NCBI GenBank assembly: GCA_919902775.1
Contig: CAKKRJ010000008.1
Span: forward strand, 1-64,000
Length of the DNA stretch: 64,000 nt
Reading direction: 5' to 3'
Origin: Burkholderiaceae bacterium
GTDB lineage: Bacteria > Pseudomonadota > Gammaproteobacteria > Burkholderiales > Burkholderiaceae_C
The position numbers were made by a program, and so were the translations under genes. Of the stretch, positions 1 through 8,510 are shown piece after piece (the stretch's first letter is position 1; each line of letters opens with the position of its first letter). The notes under the pieces are model-generated. The model saw only the letters and a program-made list of their open reading frames with translations. It ran no database searches and was not told the DNA's origin.

Positions 1-55
1 TCGCGAAGGTGGTCGTACGGTTGGTGCTGGCGTCGTTGCCAAGATCATCGCTTAA
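1..55 (+). CDS. tuf: Elongation factor Tu, C-terminal end (partial)
   Basis: The first bases are open in frame 2 and encode REGGRTVGAGVVAKIIA followed by TAA at 53-55. This is the conserved carboxyl end of EF-Tu, the GTPase that delivers aminoacyl-tRNA to the ribosome. Only the last 17 or so residues are inside the window. Its place directly upstream of rpsJ fits the usual betaproteobacterial str-to-S10 order. Confidence 0.93.
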   Translation, partial: REGGRTVGAGVVAKIIA

Positions 56-73
56 TTCTTTTGTGGATCAGTG

Positions 74-109
74 ACGCAAAGGCCTGGCCTTTGCGTTCTG
101 CAAGCAGAA
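74..109 (+). promoter_or_regulatory. Tandem hairpins between tuf and rpsJ
   Basis: A 10-bp perfect stem (acgcaaaggc at 74-83 against gcctttgcgt at 87-96, 3-nt loop) is followed immediately by a small second hairpin (tctg/caga, 97-108). No T-run follows, so this is not a classical intrinsic terminator. It could be a transcript-end stabiliser for tuf, a partial terminator or a processing/attenuation structure before rpsJ. The structure is seen; the role is inferred. Confidence 0.55.
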
Positions 110-130
110 CACTCACCACAAGGAATTGAC

Positions 131-445
131 ATGTCATCCAAGCAAAAAATCCGCATCCGCCTGAAGGCGTTTGACTACAAACTGATCGACCAGTCCGCTG
201 CCGAGATCGTTGACACCGCCAAGCGCACCGGCGCGATTGTCAAGGGCCCAGTGCCTTTGCCAACACGCATGAAGCGTTTTGACATCTTGCGTTCGCCGCA
301 CGTCAACAAGACCAGCCGTGACCAGTTGGAAATCCGTACGCACCAGCGTTTGATGGACATCGTGGACCCCACAGACAAAACTGTGGACGCCCTGATGAAA
401 CTCGATCTGCCCGCTGGCGTGGACGTCGAAATCAAGCTGCAGTAA
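131..445 (+). CDS. rpsJ: 30S ribosomal protein S10
   Basis: A 104-residue protein starting [20 protein letters not shown], the usual length and amino end of S10. It binds the head of the 30S subunit and, in E. coli, also serves as the NusE antitermination factor. The ATG at 131 is preceded by AAGGA at 120-124, so the in-frame upstream extension is rejected. It is the first gene of the S10 operon but is separated from rplC by 183 bases that contain a strong promoter. Confidence 0.97.
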   Translation: MSSKQKIRIRLKAFDYKLIDQSAAEIVDTAKRTGAIVKGPVPLPTRMKRFDILRSPHVNKTSRDQLEIRTHQRLMDIVDPTDKTVDALMKLDLPAGVDVEIKLQ

Positions 446-497
446 TGCCGCTTGGGGTGGCTGCAAGGCCATCCAAAAACTTGAAATATGGCCCGAT

Positions 498-526
498 TTG
501 CCAGAAATGGCGAGTCGGGCTATAAT
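498..526 (+). promoter_or_regulatory. Sigma70-type promoter upstream of rplC
   Basis: TTGCCA at 498-503 and TATAAT at 521-526 are separated by exactly 17 bases: a perfect -10 and a five-of-six -35. It lies between rpsJ and rplC, so transcription of most of the S10 operon can begin here. The predicted start is near 532-534, just before a small stem. Confidence 0.85.
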
Positions 527-532
527 TTCAGG

Positions 533-553
533 CTCACCTCTTTTTGGGGTGAG
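533..553 (+). promoter_or_regulatory. 5' leader hairpin of the rplC transcript
   Basis: CTCACC at 533-538 pairs with GGTGAG at 548-553, with a T-rich loop. If transcription starts about 7 bases after the TATAAT, this stem forms at the very 5' end of the message. That position can stabilise the RNA or take part in L4-type autoregulation. There is no terminator T-run after the stem. Function is inferred. Confidence 0.45.
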
Positions 554-628
554 ATTTATTAACAGTCTTTCACACACCAAACGTGGCTGCCAATTGAAGT
601 GGCTGCGGTGGAAGTTTTGGAGAAAACA

Positions 629-1294
629 ATGAGTCTGAGCAACTCCCTCGGGTTGCTGGGTCGCAAGGTGGGCATGATGCGTCTGTTCACTGATGATGGG
701 GATTCAGTTCCTGTCACAGTGTTGGATGTGTCTAACAACCGTGTATCCCAGGTCAAAACCCAAGAGAACGATGGCTATGTCGCTTTGCAAGTGACATTTG
801 GTGCCCGCAAGGCATCGCGCGTGACCAAGCCTATTGCTGGTCACTTGGCCAAAGCCGGTGTTGAAGCCGGTGAAATCATTCAAGAATTCCGCGTGACCGC
901 CGACACGGCTGCACAGTACGCCGCTGGCGCTGCTGTGCCTGTGGCTGCCGTGTTTGCTGTGGGCCAGAAAGTGGACGTGCAAGGCACTTCCATCGGTAAG
1001 GGCTTCACTGGCACGATCAAGCGTCACAACTTCAAATCGCAGCGCGCTTCGCACGGTAACAGCCGTTCGCACAACGTGCCTGGTTCGATTTCGATGGCCC
1101 AAGATCCTGGCCGCGTGTTCCCTGGCAAGAAAATGTCGGGTCACCGTGGTGATGTGACTTGCACCACCCAGAACCTGGCCGTCATCCGCGTTGACGAAGC
1201 CCGTGGCCTGTTGATGGTCAAGGGTGCAATTCCTGGTTCCAAAGGTGGTTTTGTGACCGTGCGTCCCGCCATCAAAGCTAAAGGAGCGAACTGA
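629..1294 (+). CDS. rplC: 50S ribosomal protein L3
   Basis: A 221-residue protein beginning [20 protein letters not shown]. It binds 23S rRNA near the peptidyl-transferase centre and initiates 50S assembly. The conserved loop [20 protein letters not shown], whose Gln is the usual PrmB methylation site in this family, is present. The start at 629 has GGAG 6 bases upstream (619-622); a longer reading from 599 lacks such a site. The stop codon overlaps the rplD start by one base, so the two are translationally coupled. Confidence 0.96.
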   Translation: MSLSNSLGLLGRKVGMMRLFTDDGDSVPVTVLDVSNNRVSQVKTQENDGYVALQVTFGARKASRVTKPIAGHLAKAGVEAGEIIQEFRVTADTAAQYAAGAAVPVAAVFAVGQKVDVQGTSIGKGFTGTIKRHNFKSQRASHGNSRSHNVPGSISMAQDPGRVFPGKKMSGHRGDVTCTTQNLAVIRVDEARGLLMVKGAIPGSKGGFVTVRPAIKAKGAN

Positions 1295-1914
1295 TGCAGC
1301 TCGAACTCCTAAACGACCAAGGTCAAGCCGCTTCCAAAGTGGATGCGCCTGAAACCGTGTTCGGTCGTGAATACAACGAAGCCCTGATCCACCAAATCGT
1401 GGTGGCTTACCAGGCAAACGCCCGTCAAGGCACCCGCGCCCAAAAGGACCGTGAACAAGTTCACCACTCCACCAAGAAGCCTTTTAAACAAAAAGGCACT
1501 GGCCGCGCACGTGCTGGTATGACTTCCTCGCCTTTGTGGCGTGGCGGTGGTCGGATTTTCCCGAACATGCCCGACGAAAACTTCACACAGAAGATCAACA
1601 AGAAGATGTACCGCGCTGGTATGGCTTCGATCTTCTCGCAGTTGGCCCGCGAAGGCCGTCTGGCTGTGGTGGATTCCTTCAAAGTCGAAACGCCAAAAAC
1701 AAAGCAGCTCGCTGCCAAGTTCAAGGCCATGAGTCTCGACAACGTGCTGGTGATCGCTGACGAAGTCGACGAAAACCTGTACCTGGCATCGCGCAACCTG
1801 ATCAACATTCTGATTGTTGAGCCCCGTTACGCTGATCCCGTGTCTTTGGTGAACTTCAAGAAAGTCCTCGTGACCAAAGGTGCCATGGACAAACTCAAGG
1901 AGATGTTTGCATGA
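1294..1914 (+). CDS. rplD: 50S ribosomal protein L4
   Basis: A 206-residue L4, the usual length. It contains the basic exit-tunnel loop ([20 protein letters not shown] then [10 protein letters not shown]) that contacts 23S rRNA. In gammaproteobacteria L4 also represses the S10 operon; whether it does so here is unknown. Its ATG shares a base with the rplC stop and its TGA overlaps the rplW ATG (ATGA at 1911-1914), a tight run of coupled genes. Confidence 0.96.
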   Translation: MQLELLNDQGQAASKVDAPETVFGREYNEALIHQIVVAYQANARQGTRAQKDREQVHHSTKKPFKQKGTGRARAGMTSSPLWRGGGRIFPNMPDENFTQKINKKMYRAGMASIFSQLAREGRLAVVDSFKVETPKTKQLAAKFKAMSLDNVLVIADEVDENLYLASRNLINILIVEPRYADPVSLVNFKKVLVTKGAMDKLKEMFA

Positions 1915-2225
1915 GCGCCGTGAAGTTTGACGAAGGTCGTCTGATGTCCGTGCTGGTGGCCCCCATCGTGTCCGAAAAGGCCACCATGGTTGCCGAAAAA
2001 TCCAACGCTGTGACATTCAAAGTGCTGCAGGACGCTACCAAGCCTGAAATCAAAGCCGCTGTGGAATTGATGTTCAAGGTTGAGGTCAAAGGCGTGTCTG
2101 TGGTGAATACCAAGGGCAAGACCAAGCGTTTTGGCAAGACCATTGGCCGTCGCGACAACATTCGCAAGGCTTATGTCACGCTGCAACCAGGTCAAGAGCT
2201 GAACCTGTCCGGGGAGGCTGCGTAA
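1911..2225 (+). CDS. rplW: 50S ribosomal protein L23
   Basis: A 104-residue L23 with the conserved start region ([20 protein letters not shown]) and the tail [20 protein letters not shown]. It binds domain III of 23S rRNA at the tunnel exit and docks trigger factor and SRP. It overlaps the rplD stop by four bases and ends 2 bases before rplB, whose Shine-Dalgarno (GGGGAGG) lies inside the rplW end. Confidence 0.96.
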   Translation: MSAVKFDEGRLMSVLVAPIVSEKATMVAEKSNAVTFKVLQDATKPEIKAAVELMFKVEVKGVSVVNTKGKTKRFGKTIGRRDNIRKAYVTLQPGQELNLSGEAA

Positions 2226-2227
2226 TC

Positions 2228-3052
2228 ATGGCTGTCATCAAGATCAAACCGACATCCCCAGGCCGTCGTGGCGTGGTGAAGGTCACCCGTGACCACCTGC
2301 ACAAAGGTGAAGGCTACGCTCCGTTGCTGGAACCCCAGCACCAGAAGTCGGGCCGTAACAACAACGGTCACATCACAACTCGCCACAAAGGCGGTGGTCA
2401 CAAGCACCACTACCGCGTGGTGGATTTCAAGCGCAACAAAGATGCGATCCCGGCAAAAGTCGAGCGCATTGAGTACGATCCAAACCGTACTGCGCACATT
2501 GCCTTGCTGTGCTACGCCGATGGCGAGCGCCGTTACATCATTGCCCCACGTGGCATTGAAGCCGGTGCCACCCTGTTGTCGGGCTCCGAGGCGCCTATCC
2601 GCGCTGGCAACACTTTGCCTATCCGCAACATCCCAGTGGGTTCGACCATCCATTGCATCGAGCTCAAGCCCGGTGCTGGTGCTCAGATCGCTCGCTCGGC
2701 TGGTGCTTCGGCAACCTTGCTGGCTCGCGAAGGCATCTACGCTCAAGTGCGTATGCGCTCTGGTGAAGTTCGCAAGATCCACATCGAGTGCCGCGCAACG
2801 ATTGGCGAAGTCGCCAACGAAGAACACAGCCTGCGCCAATTGGGCAAGGCCGGTGTCAAGCGCTGGATGGGTATCCGCCCAACCGTTCGTGGCGTGGCCA
2901 TGAACCCTGTGGATCACCCGCACGGTGGTGGCGAAGGCCGTACCGGCGAAGGCCGTCATGCAGTAGACCCGTGGGGCAACCTCACCAAGGGCTACCGTAC
3001 CCGTAACAACAAGCGCACACAGGTCATGATCGTGTCGCGTCGCAAGAAGTAA
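2228..3052 (+). CDS. rplB: 50S ribosomal protein L2
   Basis: A 274-residue L2, full length for the family. It is a core 50S protein needed for subunit association and peptidyl transfer. The conserved carboxyl motif [13 protein letters not shown], containing the histidine implicated in peptidyl transferase activity, is intact. It sits between rplW and rpsS in the standard order. Confidence 0.97.
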   Translation: MAVIKIKPTSPGRRGVVKVTRDHLHKGEGYAPLLEPQHQKSGRNNNGHITTRHKGGGHKHHYRVVDFKRNKDAIPAKVERIEYDPNRTAHIALLCYADGERRYIIAPRGIEAGATLLSGSEAPIRAGNTLPIRNIPVGSTIHCIELKPGAGAQIARSAGASATLLAREGIYAQVRMRSGEVRKIHIECRATIGEVANEEHSLRQLGKAGVKRWMGIRPTVRGVAMNPVDHPHGGGEGRTGEGRHAVDPWGNLTKGYRTRNNKRTQVMIVSRRKK

Positions 3053-3062
3053 GGGTTAGACA

Positions 3063-3341
3063 ATGACACGCTCTCTCAAAAAGGGTCCATTCGTTGACCA
3101 CCACTTGTTGGCCAAGGTTGAAAAAGCCGTTGCCACCAAAGATAAAAAGCCCGTCAAGACATGGTCGCGTCGCTCCATGGTTTTGCCCGATTTCATCGGC
3201 CTGACCATCGCTGTTCACAACGGCAAGCAACACGTTCCTGTTTATGTGACCGACCAAATGGTTGGCCACAAATTGGGCGAATTCGCACTGACCCGGACAT
3301 TCAAGGGTCACCCTGCGGACAAAAAAGTCCAGAAGAAATAA
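3063..3341 (+). CDS. rpsS: 30S ribosomal protein S19
   Basis: A 92-residue S19 with the hallmark start [16 protein letters not shown] and the motif [18 protein letters not shown]. It forms a complex with S13 in the 30S head near the A site. The standard operon neighbour of rplB and rplV, with short gaps on each side. Confidence 0.97.
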   Translation: MTRSLKKGPFVDHHLLAKVEKAVATKDKKPVKTWSRRSMVLPDFIGLTIAVHNGKQHVPVYVTDQMVGHKLGEFALTRTFKGHPADKKVQKK

Positions 3342-3350
3342 GGAAAGACC

Positions 3351-3680
3351 ATGGAAACACGTGCAGTCCTCCGGGGCGTCCGTTTGTCGGTCGATAAAGG
3401 CCGCTTGGTCGCCGATTTGATTCGCGGTAAAAAAGTGGATCAAGCTCTGAACATTTTGACTTTCACGCAGAAAAAAGCTGCTGGTATCGTCAAGAAGGTT
3501 CTGGAGTCCGCCATCGCCAACGCTGAGCACAACGACGGCGCCGACATCGACGAGTTGAAGGTGAAAACCATCTACGTCGAGCAAGGCACCACGCTCAAGC
3601 GTTTCACCGCCCGCGCCAAAGGCCGTGGCAACCGCATCAGCAAGCCCACATGCCATGTGTATGTGACGGTCGGCAATTAA
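3351..3680 (+). CDS. rplV: 50S ribosomal protein L22
   Basis: A 109-residue L22. The amino end ([20 protein letters not shown]) and the extended beta-hairpin region ([20 protein letters not shown]) that lines the nascent-peptide tunnel are both present. In other bacteria, changes in this hairpin alter macrolide response; no unusual residues are obvious here. It starts 9 bases after rpsS, preceded by AAGGA. Confidence 0.97.
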   Translation: METRAVLRGVRLSVDKGRLVADLIRGKKVDQALNILTFTQKKAAGIVKKVLESAIANAEHNDGADIDELKVKTIYVEQGTTLKRFTARAKGRGNRISKPTCHVYVTVGN

Positions 3681-3692
3681 TCAGGAAGAACT

Positions 3693-4571
3693 ATGGGACA
3701 GAAAATCCATCCTACCGGTTTCCGCCTGGCTGTCAGCCGTAACTGGGCAAGCCGCTGGTACGCCAACAACCGTGACTTCGCTGGCATGCTGGCCGAAGAC
3801 ATCAAGGTGCGTGATTACCTCAAGGCCAAGCTCAAGAACGCAGCGGTTTCCCGCGTGCTGATCGAGCGTCCAGCCAAGAGCGCCCGCATCACCATCTTCT
3901 CGGCTCGTCCAGGTGTGGTGATCGGTAAAAAAGGCGAAGACATCGAGTTGCTCAAGAAAGAACTCGCAGCGCGTCTGGGCGTGCCAGTTGCAGTGAACAT
4001 CGAAGAAGTGCGCAAGCCCGAAATCGATGCACAACTGATCGCTGACAGCATCACCCAACAGCTCGAAAAGCGGATCATGTTCCGCCGCGCCATGAAGCGC
4101 GCCATGCAAAACGCCATGCGTCTGGGTGCCCAAGGCATCAAGATCATGTCGGCTGGCCGTTTGAACGGTATCGAGATTGCGCGTACCGAGTGGTATCGCG
4201 AAGGCCGTGTGCCATTGCACACCCTGCGCGCTGACATCGACTACGCAACGTCTGAAGCCAAGACCACCTACGGCATCATTGGTGTCAAGGTCTGGGTCTA
4301 CAAAGGCGACACCCTGGGCCGCAATGACGCTCCCGCACTGGCTGAGCCACGTGCCGAAGAAGAGCGCCGCCCACGTGGTCCACGCCGTGATGCCCGTCCT
4401 GGCGACCGCCCAACAGGCGATCGTCGTGGTGGCCCACGTCGTCCCGCTGGCACCAACACAGCCCCCACTGACGGCAGCGACAAGCCCGCCGGTGCAGGTG
4501 GTGATGCCAAACCCGCCGTTAAGCGCGTACGCACAGTCGCCGCGCCAGCTGCAGCAGCTGACGGTCAATAA
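3693..4571 (+). CDS. rpsC: 30S ribosomal protein S3 with extended basic tail
   Basis: A 292-residue S3, about 60 residues longer than the 233-residue E. coli protein. Residues 1-215 are the normal body: KH domain with the loop [12 protein letters not shown] and the carboxyl domain ending at [15 protein letters not shown]. The remainder is a low-complexity Arg/Pro/Gly tail ([18 protein letters not shown] and similar) ending in an Ala-rich stretch. S3 binds the mRNA entry channel. Long tails of this kind are known in betaproteobacteria, but their role is not. Confidence 0.96.
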   Translation: MGQKIHPTGFRLAVSRNWASRWYANNRDFAGMLAEDIKVRDYLKAKLKNAAVSRVLIERPAKSARITIFSARPGVVIGKKGEDIELLKKELAARLGVPVAVNIEEVRKPEIDAQLIADSITQQLEKRIMFRRAMKRAMQNAMRLGAQGIKIMSAGRLNGIEIARTEWYREGRVPLHTLRADIDYATSEAKTTYGIIGVKVWVYKGDTLGRNDAPALAEPRAEEERRPRGPRRDARPGDRPTGDRRGGPRRPAGTNTAPTDGSDKPAGAGGDAKPAVKRVRTVAAPAAAADGQ

Positions 4572-4582
4572 GGAGTAACAAC

Positions 4583-4999
4583 ATGCTGCAACCTGCTCGC
4601 AGAAAGTTCCGCAAGGAACAGAAAGGCCGCAACACCGGCGTCGCAACCCGTGGTAACACGGTGGCGTTCGGTGACTTCGGCCTGAAGTCCACAGACCGTG
4701 GCCGTTTGACGGCCCGTCAGATCGAAGCCGCACGTCGTGCGATTTCCCGTCACGTGAAGCGTGGTGGTCGTATCTGGATTCGTGTGTTCCCTGACAAGCC
4801 GATTTCCACCAAGCCTGCTGAAGTGCGTATGGGTAACGGTAAAGGTAACCCCGAGTACTACGTGGCCGAGATCCAACCCGGAAAGGTGCTCTACGAAATC
4901 GTAGGCGTGCCAGAAGAGTTGGCCCGCGAAGCCTTCAAATTGGCCGCTGCCAAGTTGCCTCTGCGCACCACTTTTGTGGCGCGCATGATTGGCCAATAA
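4583..4999 (+). CDS. rplP: 50S ribosomal protein L16
   Basis: A 138-residue L16 starting [20 protein letters not shown], the standard length. It helps position tRNA in the A and P sites of the 50S subunit. The region [20 protein letters not shown] is conserved. It follows rpsC after 11 bases that include the ribosome-binding AAGGAG. Confidence 0.97.
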   Translation: MLQPARRKFRKEQKGRNTGVATRGNTVAFGDFGLKSTDRGRLTARQIEAARRAISRHVKRGGRIWIRVFPDKPISTKPAEVRMGNGKGNPEYYVAEIQPGKVLYEIVGVPEELAREAFKLAAAKLPLRTTFVARMIGQ

Positions 5000-5016
5000 T
5001 TCAGGAGAAATAAGAA

Positions 5017-5211
5017 ATGAATGCTGCTGAATTGCGCCAAAAAGACGTTGCTGGTGTCAAAGACGAAATCAAAGCGCTGCAAAAAGCCCACTTTGGCCTT
5101 CGTATGCAAAAAGCCACGCAACAACTCGGCAACACCGGTACGTTGAGCCAGACTCGCCGTGCCATCGCCCGTGCCAAAACCATCCTTGCCCAAAAGCAAG
5201 CCGCCAAGTAA
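5017..5211 (+). CDS. rpmC: 50S ribosomal protein L29
   Basis: A 64-residue two-helix protein ([20 protein letters not shown], then [20 protein letters not shown]) matching L29. It sits near the tunnel exit beside L23. Start ATG at 5017 has AGGAG upstream. Confidence 0.95.
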   Translation: MNAAELRQKDVAGVKDEIKALQKAHFGLRMQKATQQLGNTGTLSQTRRAIARAKTILAQKQAAK

Positions 5212-5220
5212 GGAGTGACC

Positions 5221-5490
5221 ATGACGGAAGCTAAAACATCCCTCAAGCGCACCTTGATTGGCAAGGTGGTCAGCGACAAGCGCGCCAAAACCGTGACCGT
5301 GCTGGTCGAGCGTCGTGTGAAACACGCGCTCTACGGCAAGATCGTGGCCAAGTCGAGCAAGTACCACGCGCACGACGAAACAGGTGAGTTCCACCTGGGC
5401 GATACCATTGAAATCACGGAAAGCCGTCCGATTTCGAAGACCAAAAACTGGGTGGCTACTCGCCTGGTTCAGAAAGCTGCAGCCGTCTAA
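5221..5490 (+). CDS. rpsQ: 30S ribosomal protein S17
   Basis: An 89-residue S17 ([20 protein letters not shown]) with the OB-fold motif [21 protein letters not shown] choose ATG 5221 because AAGGAG at 5210-5215 is 5 bases upstream; a GTG at 5215 would overlap that site. It is the last gene of the operon and is followed by a strong terminator, not by rplN. Confidence 0.95.
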   Translation: MTEAKTSLKRTLIGKVVSDKRAKTVTVLVERRVKHALYGKIVAKSSKYHAHDETGEFHLGDTIEITESRPISKTKNWVATRLVQKAAAV

Positions 5491-5520
5491 GCCCTAAAGC
5501 CTGACTTCTGCAAACTTTCA

Positions 5521-5553
5521 AAAAACGACCCACAATGGTGGGTCGTTTTTTTT
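5521..5553 (+). terminator. Intrinsic terminator of the S10 operon
   Basis: An 8-bp stem CGACCCAC / GTGGGTCG (5526-5533, 5538-5545) with loop AATG is followed by eight Ts (5546-5553) and preceded by a run of As. It is 30 bases after the rpsQ stop. Confidence 0.93.
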
Positions 5554-5591
5554 ACCCTGGCGTTTTGCCAATGCAATAGATGGAGCACCCA

Positions 5592-6098
5592 ATGATCAAA
5601 GTCGGAGACACCCTGCCCGCTGTAACGCTGATGGAATACGTTGAAGTTGAAGGCAATGGCTGCAGCATTGGTCCCAATCCAGTCGATGTGGCCAAAGCGA
5701 CGGCAGGTAAAACCATCGCCTTGTTCGCTTTGCCGGGCGCATTCACGCCCACTTGTTCGGCCAAGCACGTGCCTGGTTATGTTGAAAACCACGATGCCTT
5801 GAAAGCCGCAGGTGTGGATGAAATTTGGTGCGTGAGTGTCAATGACGCCTTTGTCATGGGGGCTTGGTCACGTGATCAGAAGACAGGCACCAAAGTGCGC
5901 ATGTTGGGTGATGGAAGTGCCGACTTCAGCAAGGCCACGGGCTTGACGTTGGACCTGACCACGCGTGGAATGGGTATCCGCAGCAACCGTTATTCCATGT
6001 TGGTGAAAGACGGCAAAGTGGCCGCGCTCAATGTGGAAGGTCCTGGCAAGTTTGAAGTCAGTGATGCGGCCACCTTGCTGGCTCAAGTTAAAGCTTGA
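5592..6098 (+). CDS. Peroxiredoxin, Prx5 type
   Basis: A 168-residue thioredoxin-fold peroxidase. The peroxidatic motif is PGAFTPTCS with Cys55, and the family end motif SNRYSMLVKDGKVAALNVE is present. It reduces H2O2 or organic hydroperoxides using glutathione or thioredoxin as electron donor; the exact donor cannot be told. No fused glutaredoxin domain. ATG 5592 is chosen because GGAG lies 6 bases upstream; an in-frame ATG at 5580 adds only four residues. It is monocistronic, flanked by terminators on both sides. Confidence 0.93.
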   Translation: MIKVGDTLPAVTLMEYVEVEGNGCSIGPNPVDVAKATAGKTIALFALPGAFTPTCSAKHVPGYVENHDALKAAGVDEIWCVSVNDAFVMGAWSRDQKTGTKVRMLGDGSADFSKATGLTLDLTTRGMGIRSNRYSMLVKDGKVAALNVEGPGKFEVSDAATLLAQVKA

Positions 6099-6116
6099 AC
6101 CTGCGCAGTACAACAA

Positions 6117-6144
6117 AAAAAAAGGGACTTCGGTCCCTTTTTTT
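6117..6144. terminator. Bidirectional terminator between peroxiredoxin and GNAT genes
   Basis: GGGAC-TTCG-GTCCC (6124-6137) with a stable UUCG tetraloop, flanked by A-run on the left and T-run on the right. It serves the peroxiredoxin gene on the plus strand and the convergent acetyltransferase gene on the minus strand. Confidence 0.93.
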
Positions 6145-6160
6145 GTTGTCCATGGCGGGG

Positions 6161-6652
6161 TCAGTCGATATCGACTTTGAGGTAATGTGCCCCAGCATGG
6201 GGGTTGTGGTAGTACGGTGGAATCTCTTCAAATCCGAGGTCTTCGTACAAAGCGCGGGCGGATTCCATGTCGTCGAGGGTGTCCAGCAAAACGCAGCTGT
6301 AGCCTGCTTTGTGTGCTGCATCCAGAATGGCCTGCGTGAGTTGGCGCCCCAGGCCCAAGCCCCGAAATGCCTTGCGAACGTACAGGCGTTTCATCTCGGC
6401 TGCGTTGGCGTAATCCGATGAGTCCAGTGGCCTCAAAGCGCAGCAACCGGCAACAACACCATCTGCCCAGGCCAGCAGCAGCGTGCCACGCGGTTCTGCG
6501 TAGTCGCCGGGCAGCTGTGCCAACTCATCTTCAAAGCCTTGAAAGCACAGATCAACATCCAGGCTGGCCGCATATTCCTGGAAGATGGTGCGGGTCTCCA
6601 GCCAGTCAGCGGCACTGACCGGCTGTAGCAGTTGAATGGAAGGCTTGTGCAA
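6161..6652 (-). CDS. GNAT family N-acetyltransferase
   Basis: A protein of about 163 residues with one GNAT fold. The acetyl-CoA-binding motif A is KRLYVRKAFRGLGLGRQLTQ and the tail motif B is ARALYEDLGFEEIPPYYHNP. It transfers an acetyl group from acetyl-CoA to an amine whose identity cannot be read from the sequence. The farthest plausible start is a TTG at 6652 with no clear ribosome-binding site, so the amino end is uncertain by several residues. Confidence 0.85.
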   Translation of the reverse strand: MHKPSIQLLQPVSAADWLETRTIFQEYAASLDVDLCFQGFEDELAQLPGDYAEPRGTLLLAWADGVVAGCCALRPLDSSDYANAAEMKRLYVRKAFRGLGLGRQLTQAILDAAHKAGYSCVLLDTLDDMESARALYEDLGFEEIPPYYHNPHAGAHYLKVDID

Positions 6653-6726
6653 GATAGCGTTCAGAAGGCAAAAATCAGGACAACAGTGTAGCGGCTGTTC
6701 GGAATGGTCCGGCTGCCTGCAAAAAC

Positions 6727-7389
6727 TCAGTCACCCAGGGACACCAGAGCCGCCACAGCACACCCCGCCAGAACCAACAGAACAAAGGCCAAGCCGCGGC
6801 TGCCGAGGTCGTCGTGGGAAGCAGGGGTGTCATCGGGCAGCACCTTATTGCCATGCCACATGGCGGGCACCAGCGACTGGTGTCGGCGCCAGCGGTACCA
6901 GGCCAGGGCCACCAAGTGGGTCATCACCAGTCCAATCAGGATGAGTTTGCCCCAGCCCTTGTGCCAGCTGGTGGCCCAGCTGACCACCACACCTGGCATC
7001 AACGAGGACAATGGCCCCAGGTTGGTGATTTCATCGTCACTGACCAGGCCGGTTGCCACTTGCAAAGCCAAAAAAATAAGCATGGCCACCACCGACCAGG
7101 AGCCCAAAGGGTTATGCCCCACACGGTGTTTAGCTTGGCTGCGGCCTTGCAAGTAGGCCCACACGTTGGCAGGGTGCAAGGGCAGTTGAGCCCAGCGGGA
7201 CCAGTAGCCCCCGCAAAATCCCCAGGCAAGGCGAAACAACAAAAGAGCCAGCAGGGTGTAGCCCAAACGGAAATGCCAGGCCATGGCATCGCCCCCCACA
7301 TTGCCCGTGATGACCAAGCCCACCATGCAGGCAGCCAGTGTCCAGTGGAACAGGCGGGTGGGCAAATCCCATACGAGAACAGTGAACAT
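6727..7389 (-). CDS. Cytochrome b561-type membrane protein
   Basis: A 220-residue protein with about four membrane helices plus a carboxyl helix. Histidines are placed as in di-haem b561-like electron carriers (RLFHW at 15, MAWHFRLGY at 39, SWHKGWGK, MTHLVAL). It would move electrons between quinol and a periplasmic partner. It is divergent from a class II cytochrome c gene whose start is 97 bases away. Such b/c' pairs are common in betaproteobacteria and suggest the two proteins exchange electrons. Confidence 0.85.
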   Translation of the reverse strand: MFTVLVWDLPTRLFHWTLAACMVGLVITGNVGGDAMAWHFRLGYTLLALLLFRLAWGFCGGYWSRWAQLPLHPANVWAYLQGRSQAKHRVGHNPLGSWSVVAMLIFLALQVATGLVSDDEITNLGPLSSLMPGVVVSWATSWHKGWGKLILIGLVMTHLVALAWYRWRRHQSLVPAMWHGNKVLPDDTPASHDDLGSRGLAFVLLVLAGCAVAALVSLGD

Positions 7390-7486
7390 AAACGCCTTCA
7401 GAAATGCATAAGAAAGAAAACTATGCCAGACTAACTAAGTTGAGAGTACATGATTTTTAACGCTTCACCCCTGATTGGAGGCTCCT

Positions 7487-7939
7487 ATGAAAACGATGTT
7501 GAGCTTGCTGGCTACGGCCATGGCGGTCACGCTGGCGTTGCCCGCCCAGGCGCAGTTTGCCAAGCCTGAAGATGCCATCAAGTACCGCAAGGCCAGTTAC
7601 ACCGTCATGGCCGCACATTTTGGCCGATTGGGTGCCATGGCCAATGGCCGCACACCATATGACGCCAAAGTGGCCGCCGACAATGCGGAAATTGTGGCCA
7701 CGCTGTCCAAGCTGCCGTGGGCCGCATTTGGAGAAGGAACGGACAAAGGCGATACGCGCGCCAAACCCGAGATCTGGAAAGAATCGGCCAAATTCAAAGA
7801 GGCCTCCGACAAGATGCAGGCCGAGATCAGCAAACTGAATGTGGCCGCCAAGGCGGGCAATCTGGATGCATTGAAAGCCGCATTTGGCCCTGCTGCGGCA
7901 TCGTGCAAAGCGTGTCACGACAGTTTCCGCAAGGATTGA
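7487..7939 (+). CDS. Class II cytochrome c (cytochrome c' type)
   Basis: A 150-residue exported protein. Residues 1-22 are a signal peptide ending PAQA. The mature part is a four-helix bundle with the haem-binding CKACH at residues 140-144 near the carboxyl end, the class II placement. The ATG at 7487 has GGAGG at 7478-7482, so an in-frame upstream start is rejected. The partner is probably the divergent cytochrome b561. In this family the haem may bind NO or carry electrons. Confidence 0.92.
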   Translation: MKTMLSLLATAMAVTLALPAQAQFAKPEDAIKYRKASYTVMAAHFGRLGAMANGRTPYDAKVAADNAEIVATLSKLPWAAFGEGTDKGDTRAKPEIWKESAKFKEASDKMQAEISKLNVAAKAGNLDALKAAFGPAAASCKACHDSFRKD

Positions 7940-7982
7940 ACCGCTGGATCAGAGTCGCAGCCTCACACTCGGGTGGGGCTGC

Positions 7983-8510
7983 TCAGGATTCGGCCAGTAA
8001 CTTTTCAATCAGCTGGTGCAGCTCGGCAAAGTTGGGTGCACCCACATAGCGCTTGACGATCTCGCCGCGCTTGTTCACCAAAAAAGTGGTCGGGGTGAGC
8101 TGGACATCGCCCCATGCACGCGCCACCGCCCCGGTGTTGTCAATCGCCACCTTGAAAGGCAATTGGCGCGTTTGCGCGAAATTCACCACATAGCTGGGCG
8201 GGTCATAGCGCATGGCCACAGCCAGCGTTTCATAACCTTTGTCCTTGAACTTGTTGTGCGTGGCCACGATTTCGGGCATCTCGGCCACACAGGTGGTGCA
8301 GCTGGTGGCCCAGAAATTCACCAAAGATACTTTTCCTTGCAATTGTTTGGAAGTGACGGTGGAGCCGTCAAGCAAAACAAAGGAAGATTCCGGCGCACGC
8401 TCGGACGAGCAGCCCCCAAGGGCCAATGCCAAACCGAGAGCGCAGAGCCCATTCAACACAGAACGGCCAACAGGCTGCAAATTCCAGGGAGTTTTCAAAT
8501 GCATCTTCAT
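7983..8510 (-). CDS. TlpA/ResA-like thiol-disulfide lipoprotein
   Basis: A 175-residue protein. Signal region with lipobox LGGC (Cys34) indicates lipid anchoring. The thioredoxin-like domain has the active site WATSCTTC (Cys71, Cys74), a CxxC with TT between the cysteines, and the cis-Pro region LTPTTFLVNKRGEIV. It probably reduces disulfides in the periplasm, for example in apocytochromes; cytochrome genes lie just downstream. The start is ATG 8510 or 8504. Either way its 5' end overlaps the start of the divergent gene at 8499. Confidence 0.88.
   Translation of the reverse strand: MKMHLKTPWNLQPVGRSVLNGLCALGLALALGGCSSERAPESSFVLLDGSTVTSKQLQGKVSLVNFWATSCTTCVAEMPEIVATHNKFKDKGYETLAVAMRYDPPSYVVNFAQTRQLPFKVAIDNTGAVARAWGDVQLTPTTFLVNKRGEIVKRYVGAPNFAELHQLIEKLLAES

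Noticed and set aside
704-1417. A 237-residue minus-strand frame opposite rplC.
   Set aside because: A shadow of the ribosomal gene; low-complexity composition and no supporting signals.
8016-8498. A long plus-strand extension before the DUF4197-type gene.
   Set aside because: It is the antisense of the TlpA-like gene and lacks any domain; the start at 8499 gives a complete signal peptide.
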